DNA from: Kurthia gibsonii
GTDB lineage: Bacteria > Bacillota > Bacilli > Bacillales_A > Planococcaceae
Assembly: GCF_006539985.1 (NCBI RefSeq)
Contig: NZ_BJOB01000007.1
Location: 1 to 64,000, forward strand
Direction: 5' to 3'
DNA length: 64,000 bases
In this document: piece after piece, positions 10,467 through 19,072 of the stretch
Numbering within the stretch: position 1 is the stretch's first letter
Layout: every line of letters starts with the position of its first letter
The notes under the pieces: generated by a model
The model's database searches: none
Told to the model about the DNA's origin: nothing
Seen by the model: only the letters and a program-made list of their open reading frames with translations
Made by a program: the position numbers and the translations under genes

Positions 10467-10548
10467 ATTCGTTTATATGTCCTCAATAATCATTCTTTAT
10501 AGTAAGTGTTGTAAGAAATAATAAACAGAACGCTTAGGGGGAAAAACA

Positions 10549-11523
10549 ATGAAAAACTGGAAGTACTTTATGATGACATCAATCGTAGGCTCGGCATTAA
10601 TCTTAGGAGCGTGCGGCAACAGCAATAGCGAATCATCAAAAGGATCTTCAACAACTTCTCAAACAGATGCACAAGCAGGTGAGAATGAGAAGCTAGAAGG
10701 TAAAATTTCAGGAGATGGGTCTTCAACTGTTGCACCAATCATGGAAGCAATCGTAGAAGAATATTCAGCAGTACAACCGAAAGTGCAAGTATCAGTTGGT
10801 GTGTCAGGTACTGGTGGTGGATTTGAAAAATTCATTAATGGTGAAACAGACTTCTCAGATGCTTCTCGTCCAATCAAAGAAGAAGAAGCAGCGAAGTTAA
10901 AAGAGAAGAACATCGACTACACAGAATTAAAAATCGCATTTGACGGCTTATCAATCGTTGTAAACAAAGAAAACACATGGTTGAAAGATGCGACTGCTGA
11001 CGAAATCAAAAAGATCTGGCTAGAAGATGGTAAAGAGAAAAAATGGTCAGATATCAACCCAAAATGGCCAAACGAGAAAATTGTTTATTATTCACCAGGA
11101 ACGGAATCAGGCACATATGACTATTTTGTAAATGATATTTTAGAAGGGAAAGACATCGTAAAATCAGCTACTTTATCAGAAGATGATAATGTTCTTGTAA
11201 AAGGTGTTGAATCAGATAAAAATGCAATTGGTTACTTCGGATTTGCTTACTATGTAGCGAATAAAGATAAATTACAAGTTGTAAAAGTTGACGGTGTAGA
11301 GCCAACGCATGACACAATTGAATCAGGCGAATACACACCGCTTTCACGTCCACTATTTGTTTACGTGAAAAATGAAGCAGTGAAAAATAATTCTGTAATG
11401 TACAACTTTACAGAATACATGGTGAAGAATGCAGGACCGATGGCTGAAGCAGTTGGTTATGTAAAAGCACCAGAAGATGTTTATAAAGAAGATTTAGCAA
11501 AAGTAGAAAAACTAAAAAAATAA
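10549..11523 (+). CDS. pstS: Phosphate ABC transporter substrate-binding lipoprotein
   Basis: 324-aa lipoprotein; the signal peptide ends at lipobox LGAC with Cys22, so it is anchored to the outer face of the membrane. The mature part has an S/T-rich linker, then the phosphate-binding core: GDGSSTVAPIMEA, GTGGGF, DFSDASRPI and PGTESGTYDYF. It captures phosphate for PstCAB. Ribosome binding site AGGGGG precedes ATG. First gene of pstS-pstC-pstA-pstB-phoU, behind the PHO box. Confidence 0.97.
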   Translation: MKNWKYFMMTSIVGSALILGACGNSNSESSKGSSTTSQTDAQAGENEKLEGKISGDGSSTVAPIMEAIVEEYSAVQPKVQVSVGVSGTGGGFEKFINGETDFSDASRPIKEEEAAKLKEKNIDYTELKIAFDGLSIVVNKENTWLKDATADEIKKIWLEDGKEKKWSDINPKWPNEKIVYYSPGTESGTYDYFVNDILEGKDIVKSATLSEDDNVLVKGVESDKNAIGYFGFAYYVANKDKLQVVKVDGVEPTHDTIESGEYTPLSRPLFVYVKNEAVKNNSVMYNFTEYMVKNAGPMAEAVGYVKAPEDVYKEDLAKVEKLKK

Positions 11524-11537
11524 AGTGTCACAATTGA

Positions 11538-11594
11538 AGGACTGACCTACCAGTCACCTGCTATTAGCAGTTGCATAGGCAGTCCTCTTTTCTT
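11538..11594 (+). terminator. Intra-operon attenuating hairpin between pstS and pstC
   Basis: Outer arms AGGACTG 11538-11544 and CAGTCCT 11580-11586 enclose an inner CTGCTATTAGCAG hairpin; a T-rich tract (CTTTTCTT) follows. It probably ends or processes most transcripts after pstS, so that the binding protein is made in excess over the transporter. Confidence 0.7.
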
Positions 11595-11610
11595 AAAGGA
11601 GTGAAAGACG

Positions 11611-12558
11611 TTGTCTACAAACAAGGCAGGAGACAAATTGAATGTTCAAAGCATGATTGAACAACATAAAAATAAAGGTATGAAAAAGTTCGTTGAAAAA
11701 TTAATGCCTAAATTATTGTTTATTACAGCGCTTGTATCTGTATTAGCAACGATTGGTATTGTTTTTACGCTCATTTTTGAGACATTTGAATTCTTTAGAA
11801 GAGTCCCATTCTTCGATTACATACTCGGAACAGAGTGGCTTCCGTTCTCAGGTACATCTCCGAGTTATGGTGTATTGCCACTTATTATTGGTACATTAAA
11901 AGTAACAGGCATCGCAATTGTTGTAGCAGTACCACTTGGTTTAGCGGCTGCCATTTATTTAAGTGAATATGCATCGGATAATGTACGTCGTGTTGTCAAA
12001 CCGATTTTAGAAGTTTTAGCAGGCGTTCCAACAATTGTTTACGGCTTCTTCGCATTAACATTTGTAACACCTCTTTTACAAGAAGTGATTCCAGGTTTAA
12101 AAATCTTCAATGCGATTAGCCCAGGGATTGTTGTCGGGATCATGATTCTTCCAACCATTGCTTCTTTATCAGAAGATGCGATGTCAAGTGTGCCAAGATC
12201 GATGCGTGAAGGTGCATTAGCACTTGGTTCGACGAAATTAGAAGTAGCTTTAAAAGTAGTTTTACCAGCAGCACTATCAGGAATTTTAGCATCTGTTGTT
12301 CTTGGTATCTCTCGTGCGATTGGTGAGACGATGATTGTATCTCTTGCAGGTGGTTCAACACCAAAGTTTGACGGGGAAATTACCGACTCCATTCAGACAA
12401 TGACAGCATATATCGTACAAGTATCAACAGGTGATGCAGGTTACGGTACAACGATTTACTACTCAATTTATGCAGTTGGTTTTACATTATTTATCTTTAC
12501 ATTACTCATGAATCTTCTAGCTGGCTATATCTCTAAAAAGTTTAGGGAGGAATATTAA
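11611..12558 (+). CDS. pstC: Phosphate ABC transporter permease PstC
   Basis: 315-aa inner-membrane permease with about six membrane segments; the first starts near residue 30. The cytoplasmic EAA loop that contacts PstB is seen as EGALALGSTKLEVALKVVLP followed by SRAIGET. TTG start at 11611 with AAAGGAG 9 bases upstream; no nearby ATG gives a full N-terminus. The stop overlaps the pstA start by one base. Confidence 0.95.
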   Translation: MSTNKAGDKLNVQSMIEQHKNKGMKKFVEKLMPKLLFITALVSVLATIGIVFTLIFETFEFFRRVPFFDYILGTEWLPFSGTSPSYGVLPLIIGTLKVTGIAIVVAVPLGLAAAIYLSEYASDNVRRVVKPILEVLAGVPTIVYGFFALTFVTPLLQEVIPGLKIFNAISPGIVVGIMILPTIASLSEDAMSSVPRSMREGALALGSTKLEVALKVVLPAALSGILASVVLGISRAIGETMIVSLAGGSTPKFDGEITDSIQTMTAYIVQVSTGDAGYGTTIYYSIYAVGFTLFIFTLLMNLLAGYISKKFREEY

Positions 12559-13436
12559 TGAATTACATCCATCACGATACGGTAGTCAAACGTATGTCAA
12601 AACGTCTACTTAAAAATAAAATTTATAAAATGTTGTTTTTAAGTGCGACATTACTAGCCTTGCTCGTTCTAGCTGTTCTTGGCTACCGCATGATTATCCA
12701 AGGTACAGGTTATCTAAATTGGGATTTTTTCAATAACTTCTCATCTCGCTTCCCACAAAATGCAGGGATTAAAGCAGCTCTTGTCGGTTCAATTTGGTTA
12801 CTAGCTATCGTTGCACCTGTTTCACTCATTTTAGGTGTTGGTGCAGCAGTTTATTTAGAAGAATATGCAAAAAAGAATCGTATTACAACATTCATTCAAA
12901 TGAACATTTCAAACTTAGCAGGTGTTCCATCAATCGTATTTGGTTTACTTGGATTAACCATTTTCGTTCGTATGCTTGGCATGGGTAAAAGTGTACTTGC
13001 TGCTGGATTAACGATGAGTCTTCTGATCTTACCCGTTATTATCGTTGCAGCACAGGAAGCCATTCGAGCTGTTCCAAATGAATTGCGAGAAGCTTCTTAT
13101 GGAATTGGTGCAACAAAATGGCAAACGATTTTAAAAGTAGTTTTACCATCAGCCATTCCAGGAATCTTAACAGGTGGGATATTAGCACTTTCTCGTGCAA
13201 TCGGTGAAACAGCACCACTTGTTGTCATCGGTATTCCAGTAATCATTCACTTTTTACCTGAAAGTATCTTTAGTGAATTCACAGCACTTCCAATGCAAAT
13301 CTTTGACTGGGCAAAACGTCCACAAGAGGAGTTCCAGTATGTTGCAGCGGCAGGGATTCTCGTATTGATGGCAGTTCTCGTATTTATGAACTCAATCGCA
13401 GTAATTATTCGAAATAAATTCTCAAAACGCTACTAA
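12558..13436 (+). CDS. pstA: Phosphate ABC transporter permease PstA
   Basis: 292-aa permease paired with PstC. Six predicted membrane segments, beginning at about residue 25. EAA-loop features: [18 protein letters not shown] and [12 protein letters not shown]. Start ATG overlaps the pstC stop (TAATG), with GGGAGG in the pstC 3' end. The length is normal for PstA. Confidence 0.95.
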   Translation: MNYIHHDTVVKRMSKRLLKNKIYKMLFLSATLLALLVLAVLGYRMIIQGTGYLNWDFFNNFSSRFPQNAGIKAALVGSIWLLAIVAPVSLILGVGAAVYLEEYAKKNRITTFIQMNISNLAGVPSIVFGLLGLTIFVRMLGMGKSVLAAGLTMSLLILPVIIVAAQEAIRAVPNELREASYGIGATKWQTILKVVLPSAIPGILTGGILALSRAIGETAPLVVIGIPVIIHFLPESIFSEFTALPMQIFDWAKRPQEEFQYVAAAGILVLMAVLVFMNSIAVIIRNKFSKRY

Positions 13437-13452
13437 AATGGAGGCAATGAAC

Positions 13453-14283
13453 ATGGTCAAAAAACCAATCGTTGAACAAGCAATGCAAGAAAAGAAAAAA
13501 GATTTAAAAGTGATTACACCGTCTGAGAAGGCGAGTATTTACAAGACGGAAAATTTAAACCTTTGGTATGGCGATAAACATGCATTGAAAGACATTCAAT
13601 TAGACATTAAACAAAATGAAGTAACGGCAATCATTGGTCCTTCTGGTTGTGGGAAGTCAACGTATTTGAAAACATTAAATCGTATGGTTGAGTTAGTACC
13701 TTCTGTTCGTACAACAGGAGAAATTCATTATCGCGATCGTAATATCTTAGATAAATCGTATCAAGTGGAAGAACTACGTACAAAAGTGGGCATGGTATTC
13801 CAAAAGCCAAATCCATTCCCAAAATCAATCTACGATAATATTGCGTATGGTCCGCGTATTCATGGGATTAAAAATCGTAAAATCTTAGATGAAATTGTTG
13901 AGAGAAGTTTACGTGGTGCAGCGATTTGGGATGAGGTAAAAGACAGACTACATGAAAATGCGTATGGTCTATCAGGTGGTCAACAACAACGTATTTGTAT
14001 CGCACGCTGTTTAGCGATTGAACCAGACGTTATTTTAATGGATGAACCAACATCTGCACTCGATCCAATTTCTACTTTGAAAGTAGAAGAATTAGTACAG
14101 GAATTGAAAAAAGATTATTCGATTATTATCGTGACACATAACATGCAACAAGCAGCACGTATTTCTGATAAAACTGCATTCTTTTTAAATGGTGAAGTTA
14201 TTGAGTACGACGAAACAGATAAAATCTTCTCGAATCCAGCAGATCAGCGTACAGAGGATTATGTATCGGGCCGTTTTGGATAA
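13453..14283 (+). CDS. pstB: Phosphate ABC transporter ATPase PstB
   Basis: 276-aa ATPase driving phosphate uptake. Walker [10 protein letters not shown] at 62-70, signature LSGGQQQR 173-180, Walker B ILMDEP around 194-199, switch His in [13 protein letters not shown] 13453 lies 8 bases after GGAGG; the ATG at 13438 overlaps this site and is less likely. One pstB gene is present, unlike the pstBA-pstBB pair of B. subtilis. Confidence 0.96.
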   Translation: MVKKPIVEQAMQEKKKDLKVITPSEKASIYKTENLNLWYGDKHALKDIQLDIKQNEVTAIIGPSGCGKSTYLKTLNRMVELVPSVRTTGEIHYRDRNILDKSYQVEELRTKVGMVFQKPNPFPKSIYDNIAYGPRIHGIKNRKILDEIVERSLRGAAIWDEVKDRLHENAYGLSGGQQQRICIARCLAIEPDVILMDEPTSALDPISTLKVEELVQELKKDYSIIIVTHNMQQAARISDKTAFFLNGEVIEYDETDKIFSNPADQRTEDYVSGRFG

Positions 14284-14296
14284 GGAGGAGAAGAAG

Positions 14297-14956
14297 ATGG
14301 TAGTACGTGAAAAGTATGAGCAACATCTAGTAGATTTAAATCAACTATTAATTGATTTATGTGAAATGGCGATTCGTGCATTTGATAAATCAGTCGATAC
14401 TTTTTTAGAAAAAGACATTAATCAAGCAATGATGATTTTAGAACAAGATCAATTTATGAATCGTCTAGAGCAACATATCCAAGATGAAGCGATTCTCTTA
14501 ATTACAAAGCAACAACCTGTAGCAACTGATTTACGCCGTATTATGATGATTGTTAGCGCAGCTTCTGATATGGAACGAATAGGTGATCATGCGGTGAATA
14601 TTGCAAAAGAAACCATTCGTTTAGGAGATGCGAATCTGCATTATTCAGTAGAGAAAGTGGAGAAGTTACGTTTATTAACAAAAACGATGTTGGAAGATAT
14701 GTTAGCGGCTCTTGCAACAGAAGATTTACCACTAGCGAAAGCTATCTCTAAAAGAGATGACGAAATCGATCAACTCTACGGTGAAGCGATTGTAGAACTA
14801 GTGGAATCAGCGAAAGAAAGTGGTGCAAAACTAGAACAAATCATTCAGCTGAGCTTTATTTGTAAGTCGATTGAACGAATTGGTGACTACACAACGAATC
14901 TAGCTGAAGGACTTTTCTTCTTATTAAAAGGGACACATCGCGAACTGAATAGCTAA
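14297..14956 (+). CDS. phoU: Phosphate signalling protein PhoU
   Basis: 219-aa all-helical cytosolic protein with the two PhoU repeats: MERIGDHAVNIAKE in the first and IERIGDYTTNLAE in the second. PhoU links the Pst transporter to PhoR control and restrains phosphate uptake. Start ATG 14297 has AAGGAGGAG upstream and lies 13 bases after pstB; the open frame extends further upstream inside pstB but has no site there. Last gene of the pst operon. Confidence 0.94.
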   Translation: MVVREKYEQHLVDLNQLLIDLCEMAIRAFDKSVDTFLEKDINQAMMILEQDQFMNRLEQHIQDEAILLITKQQPVATDLRRIMMIVSAASDMERIGDHAVNIAKETIRLGDANLHYSVEKVEKLRLLTKTMLEDMLAALATEDLPLAKAISKRDDEIDQLYGEAIVELVESAKESGAKLEQIIQLSFICKSIERIGDYTTNLAEGLFFLLKGTHRELNS

Positions 14957-14983
14957 GAAAGTAAGAGCATGAAAATATACGAC

Positions 14984-15030
14984 AAAAAAACGAAGACAAA
15001 AGTATTTCGATACATTTGTCTCCGTTTTTT
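14984..15030. terminator. Bidirectional terminator between phoU and the convergent pair
   Basis: Arms AAAACGAAGACAAA and TTTGTCTCCGTTTT, with A run before and T run after, serve phoU on the plus strand and the gene ending at 15029 on the minus strand. Confidence 0.85.
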
Positions 15031-15478
15031 ATTTTGGTGTTGTAATTGCAGTTAAAATCTCCTTTTGTGACATCTCTGAATTTAGTTTGTTCTTTCCCAG
15101 TTGAATAGAAGAAGCTTTACCTTCATTAATGATATAGCTTTCAAAGTCACTTGCGCTCTTAATCATACCTGCTTTTTCAAGTGCCTCACTTACTTCAGAA
15201 GTACCCATGCCTGAACGAACATCTAGCGTATAGGTTTTCACTTCTTTTTTTGTTTTAGAAGAAGTAGCATCTTTCTTTTTAGCCAGTACAGCGTTTTCTT
15301 CTTGGAGTTTCGTAATTTGTTGTTGATACTGTTTAATATCACTTTTTTTAACGACGACTTCATCTTTAGCAGGTGTTGTTTTTCCGTCTGCTTCTTGCTT
15401 CATTTGTGTTAAACTCATCGTTGCGCCTGCTACAAAAATACTAATTCCAATTGTACGAATAACAGACTTTACATTCAT
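15029..15478 (-). CDS. Membrane-anchored small protein, YqzC-like by position
   Basis: 149 aa: one N-terminal membrane anchor or signal (about 8-25), a charged linker with a short coiled coil (KQYQQQITKLQEENAVL, about 49-65), and a C-terminal domain starting YTLDVRSGMGTSEVSEALEKAG. That last stretch resembles the LysM-like/MltG-type recognition module, where a ligand-binding domain is followed by residues on a delayed-onset helix. GAGGTGA precedes ATG 15478. It overlaps its upstream neighbour by 4 bases (ATGA). In B. subtilis the yqzC-yqzD pair follows pst in the same orientation, so orthology is likely but rests on position and size. Function is unknown; exported to the cell envelope. Confidence 0.75.
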   Translation of the reverse strand: MNVKSVIRTIGISIFVAGATMSLTQMKQEADGKTTPAKDEVVVKKSDIKQYQQQITKLQEENAVLAKKKDATSSKTKKEVKTYTLDVRSGMGTSEVSEALEKAGMIKSASDFESYIINEGKASSIQLGKNKLNSEMSQKEILTAITTPK

Positions 15479-15840
15479 CGCTTCGTCACCTCGTTTTGTA
15501 AGATGGTAGCGATTTGATCATAATCAAGCGAAGAGCGTTTTGCAATTTCTTGAAGATTAAAGCCTTGGTTATGTAATGCAAGAACTTGGCTCACTAAAAT
15601 TTGATTCACATGAGAAGCAGAAGGAGCCATTTTTTTAGGTATTGGCGACATGTTTTTTTGAGATAACATTAATTCTTCTTCAATTATTTTTAAACGACGT
15701 TTTAATTGATTGTTTTCTTGATAAAAAGACATCGATAATTCTTCTAATTCTTTTTCAGTTCGTTTTTTTGAATTACCTGTAAAAAATGAAATGATGACAA
15801 TGAGAATACCTACTCCCATTAAAATAACGGATAAATCCAT
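15475..15840 (-). CDS. Small membrane protein with C-terminal HTH-like segment, YqzD-like by position
   Basis: 121 aa. An N-terminal membrane segment (about 4-21) is followed by a coiled coil (about 28-58) and a C-terminal segment VLALHNQGFNLQEIAKRSSLDYDQIATIL that reads like a helix-turn-helix, as in DUF2802/YqzD-type proteins. ATG 15840 has GGAGG upstream; the in-frame TTG 15843 is less likely. Upstream member of a translationally coupled pair. Function unknown; membrane-tethered DNA or protein contact is only a guess. Confidence 0.75.
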   Translation of the reverse strand: MDLSVILMGVGILIVIISFFTGNSKKRTEKELEELSMSFYQENNQLKRRLKIIEEELMLSQKNMSPIPKKMAPSASHVNQILVSQVLALHNQGFNLQEIAKRSSLDYDQIATILQNEVTKR

Positions 15841-15930
15841 CAATCTTCCTCCATAAAATGTAGTTATTTTTAACTTATTGTAACATATGCATTTCTATAT
15901 AGAAATGATAGTAGATTTTTTAGACATTTG

Positions 15931-15939
15931 TGTTATAAT
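15931..15939 (+). promoter_or_regulatory. Extended -10 promoter of rpmG
   Basis: TGTTATAAT (TG-n-TATAAT), 67 bases before the rpmG start, with no good -35 hexamer. Confidence 0.6.
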
Positions 15940-16005
15940 GGTTTAGTCGTATAAATCATGCTCACTAAGACATTTTATTCTGTATATAGAGTGGGAGGGG
16001 TAACC

Positions 16006-16155
16006 ATGCGCGTTAATATTACATTAGCTTGCACTGAATGTGGCGATCGTAACTACATTTCAAAGAAAAACAAACGTAACAATCCAGAACGTCTTGAATT
16101 GAACAAATATTGCTCTCGTGAACAAAAGATGACACTTCATCGCGAAACGAAGTAA
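16006..16155 (+). CDS. rpmG: 50S ribosomal protein L33
   Basis: 49 aa, the normal L33 length, beginning [21 protein letters not shown] precedes ATG 16006; the longer open frame from 15958 has no site. The zinc-ribbon cysteines are Cys9, Cys12 and Cys36, while the fourth position is replaced (YCSREQK instead of YCPxC), so the zinc site is degenerate. Such zinc-free or partial paralogues are usually kept beside a four-cysteine copy elsewhere. Monocistronic, with its own promoter and terminator. Confidence 0.96.
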   Translation: MRVNITLACTECGDRNYISKKNKRNNPERLELNKYCSREQKMTLHRETK

Positions 16156-16163
16156 TGCTCATT

Positions 16164-16192
16164 GCCAAAACCTATTGTAGGTTTTGGCTTTT
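16164..16192 (+). terminator. Terminator of rpmG
   Basis: 10-bp perfect stem GCCAAAACCT / AGGTTTTGGC with a 5-base loop and a T run. Confidence 0.9.
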
Positions 16193-16219
16193 CCATTTTA
16201 ATAAGGTAGGGTGATTTCA

Positions 16220-16804
16220 TTGGATAAAAAGAAGTTTAGAACTGATGTCAGAACAAAGCTTGTAGCACTATCTCAAGAGGAACATAAAAGAAAATCGTGG
16301 ATGATACATAATAAAGTGATTAATTTAGACGAAATAAAAAATGCACAAACAATTGCCGTCACGATTTCAAACTTTCCAGAAGTGGATACCATGCATTTAA
16401 TTGAAGCTTTATGGAAGATGGATAAAAAGGTTGCAGTGCCTCGCTGTGACCCGAAAACACGCACCATGACATTTTACATCTTTGACAATGAAGAACAGCT
16501 AGAAACCGTTTATATGGATTTAAAAGAACCAATTCCTTCTAAGACAAAACAAGTACATGCTGAGGAAATTGATGTCATTATCGCCCCAGGTATTGTATTT
16601 GATCGAAGTGGATATCGCATTGGTTATGGTGGGGGGTATTATGATCGCTACTTAGCGCAATTTAATCGCACTGTTATTGCGATGGCATTTAACATGCAGA
16701 TAGTTGAAAAAGTACCGACAGATGCGTATGATTTACCTGTAGGGAAAATAATTACGGAAGAACACATCATCTCCTGTAAAGAGGCTCGAAGGGAAGAACA
16801 ATAG
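16220..16804 (+). CDS. yqgN: 5-formyltetrahydrofolate cyclo-ligase
   Basis: Cytosolic enzyme that turns 5-formyl-THF into 5,10-methenyl-THF with ATP, thus feeding the one-carbon pool used by FolD and GcvT. About 194 aa. The C-terminal signature is PGIVFDRSGYRIGYGGGYYDRYL (about 122-144). TTG 16220 is preferred because AGGGTG lies 6 bases upstream; the in-frame GTG 16211 overlaps that site. The same order, rpmG-yqgN-yqgQ, occurs in other Bacillales. Confidence 0.93.
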   Translation: MDKKKFRTDVRTKLVALSQEEHKRKSWMIHNKVINLDEIKNAQTIAVTISNFPEVDTMHLIEALWKMDKKVAVPRCDPKTRTMTFYIFDNEEQLETVYMDLKEPIPSKTKQVHAEEIDVIIAPGIVFDRSGYRIGYGGGYYDRYLAQFNRTVIAMAFNMQIVEKVPTDAYDLPVGKIITEEHIISCKEARREEQ

Positions 16805-16810
16805 AACATT

Positions 16811-17020
16811 ATGGAAAATGTATATGATATTCGACAATATTTAAAAAAGTTTGGTACCATTATTTATACAAAAGATCCAATCGGTGATTTGCACTTAATG
16901 GCAGAGGACTTACAAGAATTATATAAGGCGGGAATTCTACCAATTCGAGATTACCAAGTAGCGCGTCATATACTTCGAATGGAAGAAACACGTATTAAAC
17001 GACAACGCGGTGATTTTTAA
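16811..17020 (+). CDS. yqgQ: YqgQ family protein (DUF910)
   Basis: 69 aa, the full length of the YqgQ family, with the conserved pattern YDIRQYLKKFGTIIYTKDP and ELYKAGILPIRDYQVARHIL. GAAGGGAAG stands upstream. It starts 6 bases after yqgN and is probably cotranscribed with it. The family has a three-helix structure and no assigned role. Confidence 0.92.
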   Translation: MENVYDIRQYLKKFGTIIYTKDPIGDLHLMAEDLQELYKAGILPIRDYQVARHILRMEETRIKRQRGDF

Positions 17021-17032
17021 GTAATGTATGCA

Positions 17033-17078
17033 GTCCTACAAATCAATCGTGCATTTGTAGGGTTGTTTTATTTTTTTA
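17033..17078 (+). terminator. Terminator after yqgQ
   Basis: Arms CCTACAAAT and ATTTGTAGG followed by GTTGTTTTATTTTTTT. Confidence 0.82.
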
Positions 17079-17117
17079 AAAAAAGGTAAAGAATATAAAA
17101 TGAAAGAAGGTGGGAAC

Positions 17118-19001
17118 ATGATTCAGAAAAGTGGAAAATATACAGCGTTACTTGTTGTAGTGTGCACCATGTGGATTCAAACATATCTTACATATAAAAC
17201 GAGTTTTGATTTGAAAGTCGAAAATCTACTTCAAGAAATTATTTTATTCATTAATCCGTTACCGTTTTTACTATTAATTTTTGGTGTGGCATTATTTTTT
17301 AAAACGGCTAAAAAGCGAAATCGCTATTACCTTATTGGAAGTGGAATTTTAACATTTGTTCTCTATGGAAATGTTGTATTTTATCGTTTTTATAGCGACT
17401 TTATTACATTACCTGTTCTCTTTCAAACGAGTAATTTTGGTGATTTAGGTAATTCAATCACGACATTGATTAGTCTGAAAGATATTTGGTACGCAACTGG
17501 TTTTCTCATCATCTATATTACATTGAAAAAAATACATAGCGTAAAAGAGTTCCAATTGATTAAAAAAGAAGAACGCCGTACGTATTTTATTTTCAGTGTG
17601 GCGGTTTTATGTTTCAACTTAGGATTAGCTGAAATTGAACGACCGCAATTATTAACGCGCAGTTTTGATCGCGAAATTCTCGTGAAAAGTATTGGTACAT
17701 TTGATTATCATTTATATGATGCCTTCGTCCAATCAAAATCACATGCACAACGTGTCTTAGCAGATGGTAGTGAGTTAACTGAAGTATCGAACTATGTAAA
17801 ATCGAATCAAGCAGAACCGAATCCCTCTTACTTTGGATTAGCGAAAGATCGAAATGTCATTATTATTTCACTTGAATCCATGCAAAACTTTGTCATTAAC
17901 AATCAAGTGAAAGGACAGACCATTACACCTTTTTTAAATGAGTTAACCAAAGACCCTGATACATTTTATTTTGATGAGTTTTATCATCAAACTGGTTTAG
18001 GTAAAACATCCGATGCAGAATTTATTGTAGAAAATTCAATGTACGGGACCGGGCGAGGTGCAGTGTTCTTTACGAATGCAGGTAATACATTTGGATCAAT
18101 GGCGAGTCGTTTGAATGACATAGGTTATTATACATCTGTTATGCATGCAAATAATAAAAGCTTTTGGAATCGTGATTTAATGTATGAATCGCTGCATATT
18201 AAAAAGTTTTTTGATGTAGCATCATATAATGTGACAGAGAAGAATTCAGCAAACTGGGGCTTAAAAGATATTCCCTTTATGGAGCAGTCTGTTAAGTTGA
18301 TGGAAGATTTACCACAACCATTCTATACAAGAATGTTGACGTTATCGAATCATTTCCCATTCACATCAGATGAGGAAGATCAGTATATTAAACCATATGA
18401 TTCTGGTGATGAAACGGTAGATCGCTATTTCCAGACAGCACGTTACACAGATGAAGCAGTAAAAGTGTTATTCCAGCGCCTCAAACAGAGTGGCTTATAC
18501 GATAATTCTATTATTGTGATGTATGGCGATCATTATGGTATTTCAGATAATCATAATAAAGCGATGGCGAAGTATTTAGGTAAAGATGCGATTACACCGT
18601 ATGATGCAGCAAAATTACAGCGCGTTCCGTTTTTTATCCATATTCCAGGCTCAAATAAAGGGAAAGTAATGCATGAAGTAGCTGGAGAATTAGATATTCG
18701 CCCAACGATTCTGCATTTACTTGGATTGAATACCACACAAGATGTACAATTTGGACAAGATTTATTATCGAAAGAACATCAAAACTTTACGGTCTTTCGA
18801 GATGGACGTTTTGTGACAGACCGCGTTGTCTATGCAGCAGAAACATTTTATGATGCACAGACAGGTAAACCAATTCAAAACACGCAACCATATGAAAAAT
18901 ATATTAAACAAGCAAATCGTAAATTAGAAGTATCCGACCAAGTTATTAATGGAGACTTACTTCGATTTTATGATAAACAGACAGGGCAAATCACAGAGTA
19001 G
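17118..19001 (+). CDS. Lipoteichoic-acid-synthase family phosphoglycerol transferase (YqgS-like)
   Basis: 627-aa membrane enzyme. Five N-terminal membrane segments (about 8-165) precede an extracellular sulfatase-like domain (about 235-540). Key motifs are IIISLESMQNF (metal-binding Glu), YHQTGLGKTSDAEF with the catalytic Thr, GRGAVFF, TLSNHFPF and MYGDHYGISDNHN. It transfers glycerol phosphate from phosphatidylglycerol to build or prime lipoteichoic acid. The place after yqgQ matches YqgS of B. subtilis; glucokinase and gluP, which normally lie here, are absent. ATG 17118 has GAAGGTGGG upstream. Whether it is the main polymerase or an accessory paralogue cannot be decided from this window. 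Confidence 0.92.
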   Translation: MIQKSGKYTALLVVVCTMWIQTYLTYKTSFDLKVENLLQEIILFINPLPFLLLIFGVALFFKTAKKRNRYYLIGSGILTFVLYGNVVFYRFYSDFITLPVLFQTSNFGDLGNSITTLISLKDIWYATGFLIIYITLKKIHSVKEFQLIKKEERRTYFIFSVAVLCFNLGLAEIERPQLLTRSFDREILVKSIGTFDYHLYDAFVQSKSHAQRVLADGSELTEVSNYVKSNQAEPNPSYFGLAKDRNVIIISLESMQNFVINNQVKGQTITPFLNELTKDPDTFYFDEFYHQTGLGKTSDAEFIVENSMYGTGRGAVFFTNAGNTFGSMASRLNDIGYYTSVMHANNKSFWNRDLMYESLHIKKFFDVASYNVTEKNSANWGLKDIPFMEQSVKLMEDLPQPFYTRMLTLSNHFPFTSDEEDQYIKPYDSGDETVDRYFQTARYTDEAVKVLFQRLKQSGLYDNSIIVMYGDHYGISDNHNKAMAKYLGKDAITPYDAAKLQRVPFFIHIPGSNKGKVMHEVAGELDIRPTILHLLGLNTTQDVQFGQDLLSKEHQNFTVFRDGRFVTDRVVYAAETFYDAQTGKPIQNTQPYEKYIKQANRKLEVSDQVINGDLLRFYDKQTGQITE

Positions 19002-19022
19002 ATTTGCTCTGTTTTGCTTTTT
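18982..19022 (+). terminator. Terminator overlapping the end of the LTA-synthase-like gene
   Basis: Arms 18982-18992 and 19001-19011 (CAGGGCAAATC / GATTTGCTCTG, one mismatch) followed by TTTTGCTTTTTT. The stop codon lies within the hairpin. Confidence 0.75.
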
Positions 19023-19072
19023 TCATGCGAGAACTTCTAAAATTACGTTATAATAACAAAGAGGTGAAGAAG

